DNA of 64,000 nt from Deltaproteobacteria bacterium (lineage in GTDB: Bacteria; Myxococcota_A; Polyangia; Polyangiales; JADJMO01): assembly GCA_016182965.1 (NCBI GenBank), contig JACPFM010000074.1, forward strand, positions 62,001 to 126,000, read 5' to 3'. The notes beneath the pieces were generated by a model, which saw nothing but the letters and a program-made list of their open reading frames with translations, was not told the DNA's origin and ran no database searches. This document shows positions 1 through 9,293 of the stretch, in pieces (position 1 is the stretch's first letter; every line of letters begins with the position of its first letter). A program made the translations under genes and the position numbers.

Positions 1-355
1 CCGTCGCGAAGGAGGCCATCTCCTTCAGGCGCGCGGTGGCGAACGTGCGGAAGGAGATCAAGTCGCAGTAGCCGGAGAGGACGCGCGCGGTGTCCTTGAT
101 CGGCTCGCCGCGGGCGATCTGGCTGCCGTCGGTGGTGAGCGTGATCGGGTGCGCGCCGAGCTGCGAGATGCCGACCTCGAACGACACGCGCGTGCGCGTG
201 CTCGCCTTCTCGAGCACCACCGCCACGGCGCGCCCGGAGAGCAGGCCACGGGCGCTGCCCTTGGGCGCCTGCTTCATCTTCGCGGTCATCGCGAAGACCT
301 GGCGCGCCTCGGCGAGGGAGAGATCGGACAGCGAGAGGAAATCGCGCTTGCTCAT
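1..355 (-). CDS. argF: Ornithine carbamoyltransferase, N-terminal part (cut by window edge)
   Basis: Only the first 118 codons are present. The carbamoyl-phosphate motif STRTR lies at residues 52-56, preceded by EKA, and the GEPIKDTARVLSGY stretch follows at about 83-96. This arrangement is typical of ornithine rather than aspartate carbamoyltransferase. The enzyme converts ornithine and carbamoyl phosphate to citrulline in arginine biosynthesis. Its ATG overlaps the argH stop codon in an ATGA, so the two are probably translationally coupled, with argH first. The substrate-specificity loop near the C-terminus is outside the window, so ornithine versus another amine acceptor is inferred from the argH neighbour. 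Confidence 0.9.
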   Translation of the reverse strand, partial: MSKRDFLSLSDLSLAEARQVFAMTAKMKQAPKGSARGLLSGRAVAVVLEKASTRTRVSFEVGISQLGAHPITLTTDGSQIARGEPIKDTARVLSGYCDLISFRTFATARLKEMASFAT

Positions 356-1812
356 GCGGGCTCCAGGGGCTCGGCGGCGATGCGCGCCGCGAGGTTCGCG
401 AGGGTGGGGGTGTTGGAAGCGATGACGGCGAGCGCCTCGGCGCCCGCGCGCAGCGCCTCGATCTGCTCGGCGACGGCGCGCGGGCCGGTGCCGCCGATGC
501 TCTCTTTGGCGCGCATGGCGGCCGCGGGATCGAGCGCGCGGAGCGCCTCGGCGTCGAGCGCGGGGTGCAGGGCGGAGGCCACCGCCGGATCGAGCTGCGA
601 CAGCGCGATGCCGTCGTCGATCGCGCGCCGCACCAGCGCGCCGACCGCCTTGTACGCCTCGCGGAACGGCACGCCCTTGCGGACCAGCGCCTCGGCGAGA
701 TCGGTGGCCTGGGTCGATCCGTCGGCGAGCGCGGCGGCGCTCTTCACCCCGTCGAAGGTGACGTGCGGCAGGGCCAGGGTGACCGCGTCGAGCGCGCCGC
801 GCAGCAGCGGGCCGGTGGAGAGCAGCGCCGCGCGGTCCTCCTGGAGGTCGCGGTTGTAGCCGTTGGGCAGGCCCTTCACCAACGTGAGCAGCGACATCAC
901 GTTGCCGATGGCGCGCGCGCTCTGCCCCCGGACCAGCTCGAAGACGTCGGGGTTCTTCTTCTGCGGCATCATGCTCGACCCGGCGGCGATGCGGCCGTCG
1001 AGCTTCACGTACCCGAACTCGCTCGTGGCGTAGTCGATGACGTCGGTGGAGAGCCGCGACAGCGCCACCATCACGCGCGTGGCGCCCCACGCGAAGTCGA
1101 GCGCGAAGTCGCGATCGCCCACCGTATCGAGCGCGTTGAGCGTGGGCTGCGAGAAGGCGAGGAGGAACGAGGTGAGGTTGCGGTCGATGGGCAGCGACGA
1201 GCCGGAGCACGCGCCCGAGCCGAGCGGCAGCCGATCGGCGCGCGCGAGGCCGAACGCGAGGCACTCGGCGCCACGCAACAGTTGGGACGCCCACGCGCAG
1301 AGGCGGAACCCGACGCTGGTCGGCTGCGCCCGCTGACGGTGCGTGTACGCGGGGATGAGCGTCTCGCGCTCGTCGTTGGCGCGCGTCGAGAGCATGGTCA
1401 CGAGCGCGGTGGTGCGCTGGAGCGCGTCGGCGACCTGACCGCGCACGTGCAGGCGCAGGTCGAGCGCCACCTGATCGTTGCGCGAGCGCGCCGTGTGCAG
1501 CCGACCCGCGACGGCGCCGAGCCGCCTGCCGAGCTCGGCCTCGACGGCCATGTGCACGTCTTCTTCGCCGTCGGGCAGCGCGAGCGTGCCGGCCTCGGCG
1601 TCGGCGTACATGGAGAGCAGCGCCTCGCGGAGCCGCTGCGCGTCGGCGACCTCGACGAGGCGCGTGCGCGCGAGCATGGTGACGTGCGCCGCCGAGCCGA
1701 GGAGGTCCTCGCGAACGAAGGCGCGATCGTGGTGCAGCGAGGTGGACCAGGCGAGGAGCTCGGGGAGCATTCCCTCGCCGCCGGTCGCGGAGGTGCGCGC
1801 GATGCCACTCAT
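352..1812 (-). CDS. argH: Argininosuccinate lyase
   Basis: A 486-residue member of the fumarase/aspartase superfamily that splits argininosuccinate into arginine and fumarate, the last step of arginine synthesis. Visible motifs are HTARSRNDQ near residue 105, the region with the catalytic His (YTHRQRAQP, near 155, where most homologues have THLQ), and the signature loop GSSMMPQKKNP near 280. The length fits the family. The ATG at 1812 is preferred because upstream sequence in the frame is Arg/Ala-rich and unlike the family. A 4-bp overlap with argF downstream indicates one transcript. Confidence 0.95.
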   Translation of the reverse strand: MSGIARTSATGGEGMLPELLAWSTSLHHDRAFVREDLLGSAAHVTMLARTRLVEVADAQRLREALLSMYADAEAGTLALPDGEEDVHMAVEAELGRRLGAVAGRLHTARSRNDQVALDLRLHVRGQVADALQRTTALVTMLSTRANDERETLIPAYTHRQRAQPTSVGFRLCAWASQLLRGAECLAFGLARADRLPLGSGACSGSSLPIDRNLTSFLLAFSQPTLNALDTVGDRDFALDFAWGATRVMVALSRLSTDVIDYATSEFGYVKLDGRIAAGSSMMPQKKNPDVFELVRGQSARAIGNVMSLLTLVKGLPNGYNRDLQEDRAALLSTGPLLRGALDAVTLALPHVTFDGVKSAAALADGSTQATDLAEALVRKGVPFREAYKAVGALVRRAIDDGIALSQLDPAVASALHPALDAEALRALDPAAAMRAKESIGGTGPRAVAEQIEALRAGAEALAVIASNTPTLANLAARIAAEPLEPA

Positions 1813-2009
1813 TTTCGGAGGGCGGTTGTGATGCGTCGGCGCGGCGCGCGCAAGGGCTGCGGAAGACCGGGCAGAACGACGGTGTTTCGGGCGCGAGCTC
1901 CGAAGCGCGTGGCGACGCCCGCGTCGAGTGGGCCTCGCCCCCGCGCTGCTGCGGCCTGTGGCAGCGCACGCGATCACGCAGAGGTGCGCACCAATGGGTC
2001 ACGGCGCGA

Positions 2010-3068
2010 TCACTTCGGAATCGAGTGCACGGCCCCGGTCGGTGCCGACTCGACGCCGTACTCGGTCCAGTAGATCCGCGTGGCGTCGACGGCCACGGCC
2101 GAGACGCTCTCCTGCCCGGACATCAGGACACGTTTCTCTCCGCCCGTCTTGGACACCGCGAGGAGCGCGGTGTACGTCCCCCAGTACACGTGCCGGTCAT
2201 CGAGCGCGATCGATCCCCACGGGATATCGTCGCTCGCGAGGATCTCGGGAGAAGTGGCGCCCCCGGCCTTGGGCCACTTCGTGACCACGCCGGGGCCCGT
2301 GGCGCCCAGCAGGAGGTACACCGAAGTATCGTCGACGCCGATAGGCGGGAACGCCTTCTCGACGACGGTCGTGGCAGTGCCGCCGGACTTCGGGAGCGAC
2401 ACGATGTTGTTCACCTCGGAGCTGACGCCGAGGTGGAAGTACACCCTCGAGCCGTCGAGGACCGGTCGTCCCACCGAGCCCTCGAGCGCCGCGACACGCT
2501 CTGGCTCGCCTCCTGACTTCGAGACGCGCCAGATCGCCGATCCGAGCGAGCCGTTGTCGGCCCAGTAGATGTGCGTGGCGTCCATGGCGGCGCCGTAGAA
2601 CGTGTGCGGCGACGAGACGCGTACGATCGGGGGACCGCCGCTCTTGGCGAGCCGCCACAGGCGGTTGGCGAGGAACTCGACCCAGTAGATCGCCTCATCG
2701 TCGACGAGGACCTCATTCGGGTAGCGGAGCCGGTCGGCGAGCGTCTCGACGGCGCCGCCCGCCTTGGGCGCGCGCATGAGGAACCCGTCGGGACCTCCCC
2801 GCCCCTGCACCGTCCAGTACACCCATCGATCGTCGATCGCGACCGCGTTCGCGCGTTGGAGGCGTGTCGCGTACGTGATCACGCCGCCGACGGGCGGTGA
2901 CTCCCCGTCGTCGTCCTCCCCGAGGGGCGGGCGCGCGGATGGCGGAGCAGCGCCGGCGTCGTTGCTGACGTCGGGCGAGTCGGCTGGCGGCGGGGGCGCG
3001 GCGCAGCCGGCACCGCAGCCGAGCAGCGGGACGATGCAGAGGAGCACAGCGGCGGATCGCGCGGACAT
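2010..3068 (-). CDS. Beta-propeller (TolB/DUF5050-like) lipoprotein
   Basis: A 352-residue predicted lipoprotein. The chosen ATG gives a compact signal peptide with an LLGC lipobox at about residues 15-18; an in-frame ATG at 3134 would place 22 extra residues before it. The rest is a run of about six repeats of roughly 45 residues in which xxIYWTD-like strands (WVYWTV, AIYWVE, HIYWAD, RVYFHL, HVYWGT, RIYWTE) alternate with KxGG turns, the pattern of a six-bladed propeller. Such proteins are common in myxobacterial envelopes and no specific ligand can be inferred. It stands alone, between argH and the PEGA protein. Confidence 0.72.
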   Translation of the reverse strand: MSARSAAVLLCIVPLLGCGAGCAAPPPPADSPDVSNDAGAAPPSARPPLGEDDDGESPPVGGVITYATRLQRANAVAIDDRWVYWTVQGRGGPDGFLMRAPKAGGAVETLADRLRYPNEVLVDDEAIYWVEFLANRLWRLAKSGGPPIVRVSSPHTFYGAAMDATHIYWADNGSLGSAIWRVSKSGGEPERVAALEGSVGRPVLDGSRVYFHLGVSSEVNNIVSLPKSGGTATTVVEKAFPPIGVDDTSVYLLLGATGPGVVTKWPKAGGATSPEILASDDIPWGSIALDDRHVYWGTYTALLAVSKTGGEKRVLMSGQESVSAVAVDATRIYWTEYGVESAPTGAVHSIPK

Positions 3069-3200
3069 GCACCCGCTCGCTGCAAGCGCCATACGTCGCC
3101 CGGCGCGGGCGAGAGTCGGCGCATTCTGCATCATGTGACGAGCGGGCGACGCTCAGGTCGGCCACCATTGCGAGGCGAAGCGACACGTCGCGCGGGGCGT

Positions 3201-4145
3201 TCAGAACGTGAGGCGCACCCCGACGTGGGTCGGTCCTGCGACCAACGCGACGGGGCGCTTCGCGGGCGTCAGCACGACGATCGTCAACGCGGCGCCGATC
3301 GAGGCGAGGCCGACGCCGAGCAGGACGTTGCCGACGATGGTGTACGTGCGGCCGCGATCGGCGAGATCGCGCTTGCTCGGATCGCAGTCGACCCGCGCCG
3401 AGCACGACGCGTCGAGCTCCGAGAGCGTGGAGGCGCGCAGGCCGTAGAACACGCCGGCGCCGATCAGCGACGCCGCGCCGACGCCGCCGAGCACCCACGG
3501 CAGCGTGCGATCGGGCGTCGTGTCGGCCGCCGACGGCGGCGCGGGACCCGCAGGCGCCTTGTCGGGCGCGATCGGATCGAGGCGTGGCTCGACGGCGACG
3601 GGCGTCGTGACGCCCTCGACCAGCGTCACGTCGCGCTCGAACGGCGCATGATCGGGCGCCTCCACGGCCACGCGGTGCGCGCCGGGATCGAGCGGAACGA
3701 CCGCGTCGAACGAGACGATCTGCCCGTCGATCGTCAGCCTCGCGCCGGGCGCCGCCGGGCGGACCACGCGCACCGCCGGGACGCGCGAGCGGAGCGAGTC
3801 GAGGTGCTTCTTGGCGTTGGCGACGGTCAGCTCGGCGTCGGTGCCGCCCTCCTTCTCGGCCTGCGCCTTGGCCAGCGCGAACTGCTCGATCGCGCCGACG
3901 AGCTTGCCGGTCTTCTCGAGGCAGAGCGCGATGTGGAAGCGGACGATGTGGTTGGTCTTGATCTCGGCGACCTCGCGGAAGATCGAGAGCGCGCCCGTCC
4001 AATCCCCCGCAGCCTCCTTGGCGAGGCCGGTCTGGAACAGCTTGCGCGCCTTCGCGAGGTCGTCGGCGTGCGCCTGCCCGACGACCTGCCCGACGACGAG
4101 GACGACGGCCATGGTGCAGGTCACGGACGCGAGCGCCGCGCGCAT
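3201..4145 (-). CDS. TPR/PEGA domain membrane protein
   Basis: A 314-residue protein with an N-terminal signal peptide (hydrophobic residues 8-25, then AHA-D). Residues about 29-110 are helical TPR-like sequence. A PEGA-type beta domain follows at about 125-200, with the pattern LTIDGQ...VPLDPGAHRVAVEAPDHAPFE split over two strands. Two membrane helices lie at about 233-252 and 278-300. PEGA domains are thought to bind surface or cell-wall components. It starts only 3 bp after the Ser/Thr kinase stop, so the pair is an operon and this may be a partner or substrate of the kinase. That role is inference. Confidence 0.78.
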   Translation of the reverse strand: MRAALASVTCTMAVVLVVGQVVGQAHADDLAKARKLFQTGLAKEAAGDWTGALSIFREVAEIKTNHIVRFHIALCLEKTGKLVGAIEQFALAKAQAEKEGGTDAELTVANAKKHLDSLRSRVPAVRVVRPAAPGARLTIDGQIVSFDAVVPLDPGAHRVAVEAPDHAPFERDVTLVEGVTTPVAVEPRLDPIAPDKAPAGPAPPSAADTTPDRTLPWVLGGVGAASLIGAGVFYGLRASTLSELDASCSARVDCDPSKRDLADRGRTYTIVGNVLLGVGLASIGAALTIVVLTPAKRPVALVAGPTHVGVRLTF

Positions 4146-4148
4146 CGC

Positions 4149-5672
4149 TCAGAACCCCGGGCGCACGAGACCTTCGTGCGACGCGCTCTTCGGTTTCGCG
4201 GTGGTCTTCGGCGGCGCGGCCTTCGGCGCAGGCTTGGCGACGACGGCGTGCGAGACCGAGGCGGCCGGGGGCGCGGTGAGGGACGCGACCGGCGCGGCCT
4301 GCGTGACCGGCGACGGCGACGGCGCGGCGGCCGCGGCGGACGACGGGGCCGCCGCAGGCGGCGATGCGCTCGCCGACGTCGACGGCGGGGTCGGCGTGCG
4401 CGAGACGAACACCGAGACGACCGCGACGGCCGCGGCGAGGACCAAGAGGCCGCCGGCTGCTCGCCGCGAAGAACGCGGCGGCGGCGGCGTGACGGTGAGC
4501 GGGTTACCGTCGGTCACGTCGGCGGTCACCGCCCGCGGCTCGTCGGGGAGCGGCGCGTCGTCGATCCGCCGCTCGGTGTCGCGCTGGGCGGTCGCGCCGA
4601 AGGCCCCGATGGAGTCGCGCGGATCGACGAACGTCTCGTCGACCGGACGGGTCACCTCGCACGGCCTCGTCTCGGCGTGCGGATCGTGCTGCACCTTGCG
4701 GATGGCCTCGACCTCGAGCGTCTTCATGTGCTCGGAGGGGAGCGGCCGCAGGTCGCCGACGATCTGCGACAGCTCGAGCACCGGAAGATCGAAGCGGTCG
4801 AGCAGGGAGTCGATCGCGTCGGCGAGCGCGGCGGCGCTCGCGTAGCGCTCACCGCGCCGGCGTGAGAGGCACTTGTGCACCAGCGCCGCGACCTCGCGCG
4901 GAAGACCGGGCACCCGCTCCTCGAGCGGCGGCGCCGAGCCGGTGTTGATCGCGAGCATCAAGGTCGTGAAGTTCGGCGCCGAGAACGGCAGCGCGCCCGA
5001 GAGCGCTTTGTAGAGGACCACGCCGAGCGACCAGAGGTCGGCGCGCGCGTCGAGGTCTTCGCCCGAGGTCTGCTCGGGGCTCATGTACGCCGGCGACCCG
5101 AGGATGGTGCCGATGGTCGTCTCCTGCGGATCGAAGCTCTTGCGGGCGGGCGCGTCGGTCAGGAGCTTGGAGATGCCGAAGTCGAGGATCTTCGGCACCG
5201 TGACGCCCTCGAGGCTGCGGTGGAGGAAGACGTTCGCCGGCTTGAGGTCGCGGTGGACGACGCCCTGTCGGTGGGCGACCTCGAGGCCCCGCGCGACGTC
5301 GCGCGCGATGCGCAGCGCGGTGCCCGACGGCAGCTTGCCCACGCGGTGGAGGAGCGCGTCGAGCGGCTCGCCCGTGAGCAGCTCCATCACCAGGTACGGC
5401 GCGCCGTCGAGCGGGCCGTCGTCGACGCGCCCGAGATCGTAGACCTCGACGATGCAGCGGTGCCGCAGCCGCCCGGCGAGCTTCGCCTCCTTGAAGAAGC
5501 GGTGGAGGCGCTGCGGATCCTTGGCCGCCTCGGGGAGCATCAGCTTGATCGCGAAGTCGCGCTCGGTCGATTCGTTGCGCGCGCTCCACACGACGCCCGA
5601 CGCGCCCGAGCCCATGACGCGGACGAGCCGATAGCGGCCGCCGATCACGTCGCCGGGCTGGAACGCGGTCAC
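4149..5672 (-). CDS. Ser/Thr protein kinase, membrane-anchored, PknB-like
   Basis: A 507-residue eukaryote-like kinase. The glycine-rich loop GSGASGVV is at 21-28, the ATP-binding Lys at 43 (FAIKLML), the catalytic loop HRDLKPANVFL at 140-150, DFG at 164-166 and SPAYMSPEQ around 191-199. All catalytic residues are present, so it should be active. The kinase domain ends near 290, followed by a charged linker, one membrane helix near 405-423, and a Pro/Ala/Lys-rich C-terminal tail. It is divergent from an FHA-sigma54 regulator with 57 bp between them, and upstream of the PEGA gene, suggesting one signalling module. Confidence 0.95.
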   Translation of the reverse strand: MTAFQPGDVIGGRYRLVRVMGSGASGVVWSARNESTERDFAIKLMLPEAAKDPQRLHRFFKEAKLAGRLRHRCIVEVYDLGRVDDGPLDGAPYLVMELLTGEPLDALLHRVGKLPSGTALRIARDVARGLEVAHRQGVVHRDLKPANVFLHRSLEGVTVPKILDFGISKLLTDAPARKSFDPQETTIGTILGSPAYMSPEQTSGEDLDARADLWSLGVVLYKALSGALPFSAPNFTTLMLAINTGSAPPLEERVPGLPREVAALVHKCLSRRRGERYASAAALADAIDSLLDRFDLPVLELSQIVGDLRPLPSEHMKTLEVEAIRKVQHDPHAETRPCEVTRPVDETFVDPRDSIGAFGATAQRDTERRIDDAPLPDEPRAVTADVTDGNPLTVTPPPPRSSRRAAGGLLVLAAAVAVVSVFVSRTPTPPSTSASASPPAAAPSSAAAAAPSPSPVTQAAPVASLTAPPAASVSHAVVAKPAPKAAPPKTTAKPKSASHEGLVRPGF

Positions 5673-5729
5673 GACGGAAGACTAGCAGAGGTGGTGCACC
5701 GGGCGAGCGGGCCCGCGTACACTGTGCGG

Positions 5730-7124
5730 GTGCCGCCGGCAGATCACGATCGCGAAGAACGCCTCGAAGCGACGCGCACGGCCGAGAACGGCGAGAGTTT
5801 CGGCGACGGCGCGATGGTCACCGTCATCTCCGGCGCCTCCAAGGGGACCTCCCTCGCCATCCCGAGCGACGTCGGCGCCTCCTTGCGCGTGGGCAAGGCG
5901 AAAGACAACGACCTCGTGCTCGGCGACGACACCGTGTCGCGCTACCACCTCGCCATCGGCCGCACCGACCGGGGCCTCGAGGTGCGCGATCTCGGCAGCA
6001 CCAACGGGGTGCGCATCGGCGGAGCGCGCGTCGAGAGCGCGCTCGTCGAGCCGGGCACCATCGTGCGCGTCGGCGAGGTCGAGCTCCTGGTGCGCGTCGA
6101 GGCCGTCGGGCCGCAGATCGCGCCGAGCCCCGAGCCGCGCTTCGGCGAGGCCATCGGGCACGGCCTGCCGATGCGCCGGATCTTCGGCGTGCTCCAGCGG
6201 GTCGCGCGGACCAACGCCACCGTGCTCCTCATGGGCGAGACGGGCACGGGCAAGGACGTCCTCGCGCGATCGATCCACGCCGAGTCCGATCGCGCGCGCG
6301 GCCCGTTCGAGGTCGTCGACTGCGGCGCGATCGCGCCCACGCTGATCGAGAGCGAGCTGTTCGGCCACGAGCGAGGCGCGTTCACCGGCGCCAGCTCGGC
6401 GCGCGCCGGCGCGTTCGAGCGGGCCAGCGGCGGGACGCTCTTCCTCGACGAGCTCGGCGAGCTGCCGCTCGATCTGCAGCCGAAGCTGCTGCGCGTCCTC
6501 GAGGCGCGCTCGTTCCGTCGGGTGGGCGGCCAGAAGACGCTCGACGCCGACGTGCGGGTCATCGCCGCGACCACGAAGGACCTGCCCCGCGAGGTCCGCC
6601 GCGGGCTCTTCCGCGAGGACCTGTGGTTCCGCCTGGCCGTCGTCCCGCTGCTCATCCCGCCGCTGCGCGATCGCCTCGACGATCTGCCCGCGCTCGCCGA
6701 GCGCATCCTCGCAGGAAGCCGCGAGACGCTCGCGGACGAAAACGACCACGAGCGCCTCCGCCTCGCCCCCGAGGCGCTCGGGCAGCTCCGCGCGCACGAT
6801 TGGCCTGGCAACGTGCGCGAGTTGCGCAACGTGCTCGAGCGGGCGGCGCTCCTCGCCCGCGCCAGCGGCGACGCCGTGATCCGCGCGGTCGAGATCGAGC
6901 CTCCCGAGATCGCCGGCGACGCGAGCGAGGTCTTCCGCTTCCGCGCCGGGATGACCTGGCGCGAGGCCAAGGCGCGCGTCGACTCGCTGCTCGAGCGCCG
7001 GTACCTCGCATGGCTGCTCGAACGTCACGGCAACAACGCGTCGGCGGCAGCCCGCGAAGCCCAGCTCGATCGCAAGTACCTCGCCGAGATGGCGCGGCGT
7101 CACGGGCTGCTCGACCGCAAGTAG
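5730..7124 (+). CDS. FHA domain sigma54-dependent transcriptional activator
   Basis: A 464-residue regulator. An FHA domain occupies about 28-125 (LRVGKAKDNDLVL, VSRYHL, STNGVRI), expected to bind phosphothreonine. The AAA+ domain lies at about 145-375, with Walker A GETGTGKD near 169, the sigma54-contact loop GAFTGA near 216 and Walker B region TLFLDELGE. A Fis-type helix-turn-helix ends the protein. The intact GAFTGA predicts real sigma54 activation. A GTG at 5730 is taken as start; an ATG at 5814 is also possible and would still include FHA. The adjacent divergent Ser/Thr kinase is the obvious source of the phospho-signal, by inference. Confidence 0.92.
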   Translation: MPPADHDREERLEATRTAENGESFGDGAMVTVISGASKGTSLAIPSDVGASLRVGKAKDNDLVLGDDTVSRYHLAIGRTDRGLEVRDLGSTNGVRIGGARVESALVEPGTIVRVGEVELLVRVEAVGPQIAPSPEPRFGEAIGHGLPMRRIFGVLQRVARTNATVLLMGETGTGKDVLARSIHAESDRARGPFEVVDCGAIAPTLIESELFGHERGAFTGASSARAGAFERASGGTLFLDELGELPLDLQPKLLRVLEARSFRRVGGQKTLDADVRVIAATTKDLPREVRRGLFREDLWFRLAVVPLLIPPLRDRLDDLPALAERILAGSRETLADENDHERLRLAPEALGQLRAHDWPGNVRELRNVLERAALLARASGDAVIRAVEIEPPEIAGDASEVFRFRAGMTWREAKARVDSLLERRYLAWLLERHGNNASAAAREAQLDRKYLAEMARRHGLLDRK

Positions 7125-7279
7125 GGCTGACCCGGCCCTGCTCACCCTCGACGGCTCCGTTTGGCAGCTGCGACGGCACGGTTCGCGCAGCCGCTGCGAT
7201 CGTGGAGCGAATCACCTACGAAACGCTCGGGCCGCCTGCGATCCCGACGCCGCCGTGGCCGGAGGCGACGGCCGCGACC

Positions 7280-9094
7280 ATGCACGGCCCCGTCGTGACG
7301 GAGACCGGCACGACCTTCCGCGTCTGGGCCCCGGGCCACCGGGTCGAGCTCGCGCTCTACGACGAGAGCGCGCGCCCCGAACGCGTGAGCCTGCGGGAGC
7401 GTCGTCCGATGCGGTCGCTCGACGGAGGCTTCCACGCGCTGAAGGTCCCCGAGGCGCGCGAGGGCGCGCTCTACGCGTTCTACGTCGAGGGGGAGGGGCC
7501 GTTCCCCGATCCGGCGTCGCGCGCGCAGCCGTTCGGCGTGCACGGTCCGTCACGCGTCGTCGACACCGCGCGTCTGCGGCCGCGGCCGTTTCCCGGACGC
7601 GCGCTCGACGAGCTGATCCTCTACGAGCTGCACGTCGGCACGGCGACGCCGGAGGGCACCTTCCTCGCGCTCGCCGAGCGGCTCGACGCGATCGCCGAGC
7701 TCGGGGTCACCGCGATCGAGGTGATGCCGATCGCCGACTTCCCCGGCCGGCGGAACTGGGGCTACGACGGCGTGGCGCCGTTCGCCCCCGCGCGCTGCTA
7801 CGGCACGCCGGAGGACCTCGCCGCGCTCGTCGACGCCGCACACGCGCGCGGGCTCGCGGTGATCCTCGACGTCGTCTACAACCACCTCGGACCCGACGGG
7901 AACTACCTGCGCGCGTTCTCGCCGTACTACTTCACCGATCGAGCCTGCACGCCGTGGGGCGACGCGATCGACTTCGCGACCCCGGCGAGCGCGCCGGTGC
8001 GCGCGTTCGTCATCGAGAACGCGCTGCAGTGGGTGATCGACTACGGCGTCGACGGGCTGCGCCTCGACGCGACCCACGCGATCTTCGATCCGACGACGCC
8101 GCACATCCTGAGCGAGCTCGCCGAGACGGTCCGCGCGGCGGCCGGCGATCGGCACGTCGTGGTGATCGCCGAGGACGAGCGCAACGAGGCGCGGCTCGTC
8201 ACGCCGAGGTCCGAGGGCGGCCTCGGGCTGTCGGCGGTGTGGGCCGACGACTTCCACCACGAGGTGCGGCGCATCCTCGCCGGCGATCACGAGGGCTGGT
8301 TCGAGGACTTCCGCGGCGACCTCGACGAGCTCGTCGAGCTGTTGCGCGACGGATGGCTCTATCAGGGGCAGCGCTCGCGCGTGCGCGGCGGCCCGCGCGG
8401 CACGCCGATCGCGCAGATCCCGCCCGAGCGGCTGGTGTACTGCCTCCAGAACCACGATCAGGTCGGCAACCGCGCGCGCGGCGAGCGGCTGCACCACGAC
8501 GTCGATCTCGCGAGCGTCCGCGCCGCGACGGTGCTGCTGTTCGCGCTGCCGTACACGCCGATGCTCTTCGCCGGCCAGGAGTGGGCCGCGCGCACGAAGT
8601 GGCCCTACTTCACCGATCACGATCAGGAGCTCGGAGCCAGGGTCGCCGCCGGACGCCGGCAGGAGCTGGCCGCGTTCCGGGCGTTCGCCGAGCGCGAGAT
8701 CCCCGATCCGCAAGACGTCGCCACGTTCGAGGCGGCGAAGCTCGACTGGTCGGAGACGACGCGGTCGCCGGGGCGCGAGGTGCGCGCGCTGCACCGCGCG
8801 CTCATCGCGCTTCGCCGCGACGAGCCGGCGATGCGCAACCGCCTGCGCGCCTCCTTCCAGGTCGCTCGGCGAGGCAACGCGCTGGTCGTCGAACGTCGCC
8901 CGCTCGACGCGCGCGATCGGAGCCTGACGTTCGTGATCGCCCTGACCGGCGGCTGCGACGTCGAGGTGGGGCGCGCCGAGATCGTCCTCGACTCCGAGGC
9001 GATCGGCGGCGGCCTCGCGGCGATCGTGGAGGACGATCGCCTCGTGTTCCGCAGCGCTGGCGGCGTGGTCCTCGGCAGCGTCGCGCCGGCGTGA
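7280..9094 (+). CDS. treZ: Malto-oligosyltrehalose trehalohydrolase
   Basis: A 604-residue GH13 enzyme that releases trehalose from maltooligosyl-trehalose. An N-terminal beta domain (TFRVWAPGHRVELAL) is followed by the barrel with DVVYNHLGPDGNY near 196, the nucleophile region GLRLDATHAI near 257, the acid/base region VVIAEDERNE near 292 and NHDQVGNR near 390. Length matches the family. The ATG at 7280 is chosen; a GTG at 7202 would add 26 residues. The partner treY is not in the window, so treZ is separated from its usual companion here. Confidence 0.93.
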   Translation: MHGPVVTETGTTFRVWAPGHRVELALYDESARPERVSLRERRPMRSLDGGFHALKVPEAREGALYAFYVEGEGPFPDPASRAQPFGVHGPSRVVDTARLRPRPFPGRALDELILYELHVGTATPEGTFLALAERLDAIAELGVTAIEVMPIADFPGRRNWGYDGVAPFAPARCYGTPEDLAALVDAAHARGLAVILDVVYNHLGPDGNYLRAFSPYYFTDRACTPWGDAIDFATPASAPVRAFVIENALQWVIDYGVDGLRLDATHAIFDPTTPHILSELAETVRAAAGDRHVVVIAEDERNEARLVTPRSEGGLGLSAVWADDFHHEVRRILAGDHEGWFEDFRGDLDELVELLRDGWLYQGQRSRVRGGPRGTPIAQIPPERLVYCLQNHDQVGNRARGERLHHDVDLASVRAATVLLFALPYTPMLFAGQEWAARTKWPYFTDHDQELGARVAAGRRQELAAFRAFAEREIPDPQDVATFEAAKLDWSETTRSPGREVRALHRALIALRRDEPAMRNRLRASFQVARRGNALVVERRPLDARDRSLTFVIALTGGCDVEVGRAEIVLDSEAIGGGLAAIVEDDRLVFRSAGGVVLGSVAPA

Positions 9095-9293
9095 GCCGAT
9101 CGCGCGGACCCGTCGGGAGCTGCGGCGCGACCGCAGATCGGCTGGGTCCGCCGGCGGCCGGCCGACCAGGCGTCTTCAGCCCGGCTGGCGCGCAAAAGCT
9201 GCTGTTCGGCCTCGCGCCGGCCGGGAATGTCCAGGGGCCCGCCCGCGGTTTTTGCGCCGCTTTTTGCGCGAGCGCTGCGGGATTTGCGGCGCT

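Noticed and set aside
9239..9292. Repeated TTTTTGCGC blocks considered as a terminator of treZ or a promoter.
   Set aside because: No stable stem precedes the T-runs and the blocks are too few to classify.
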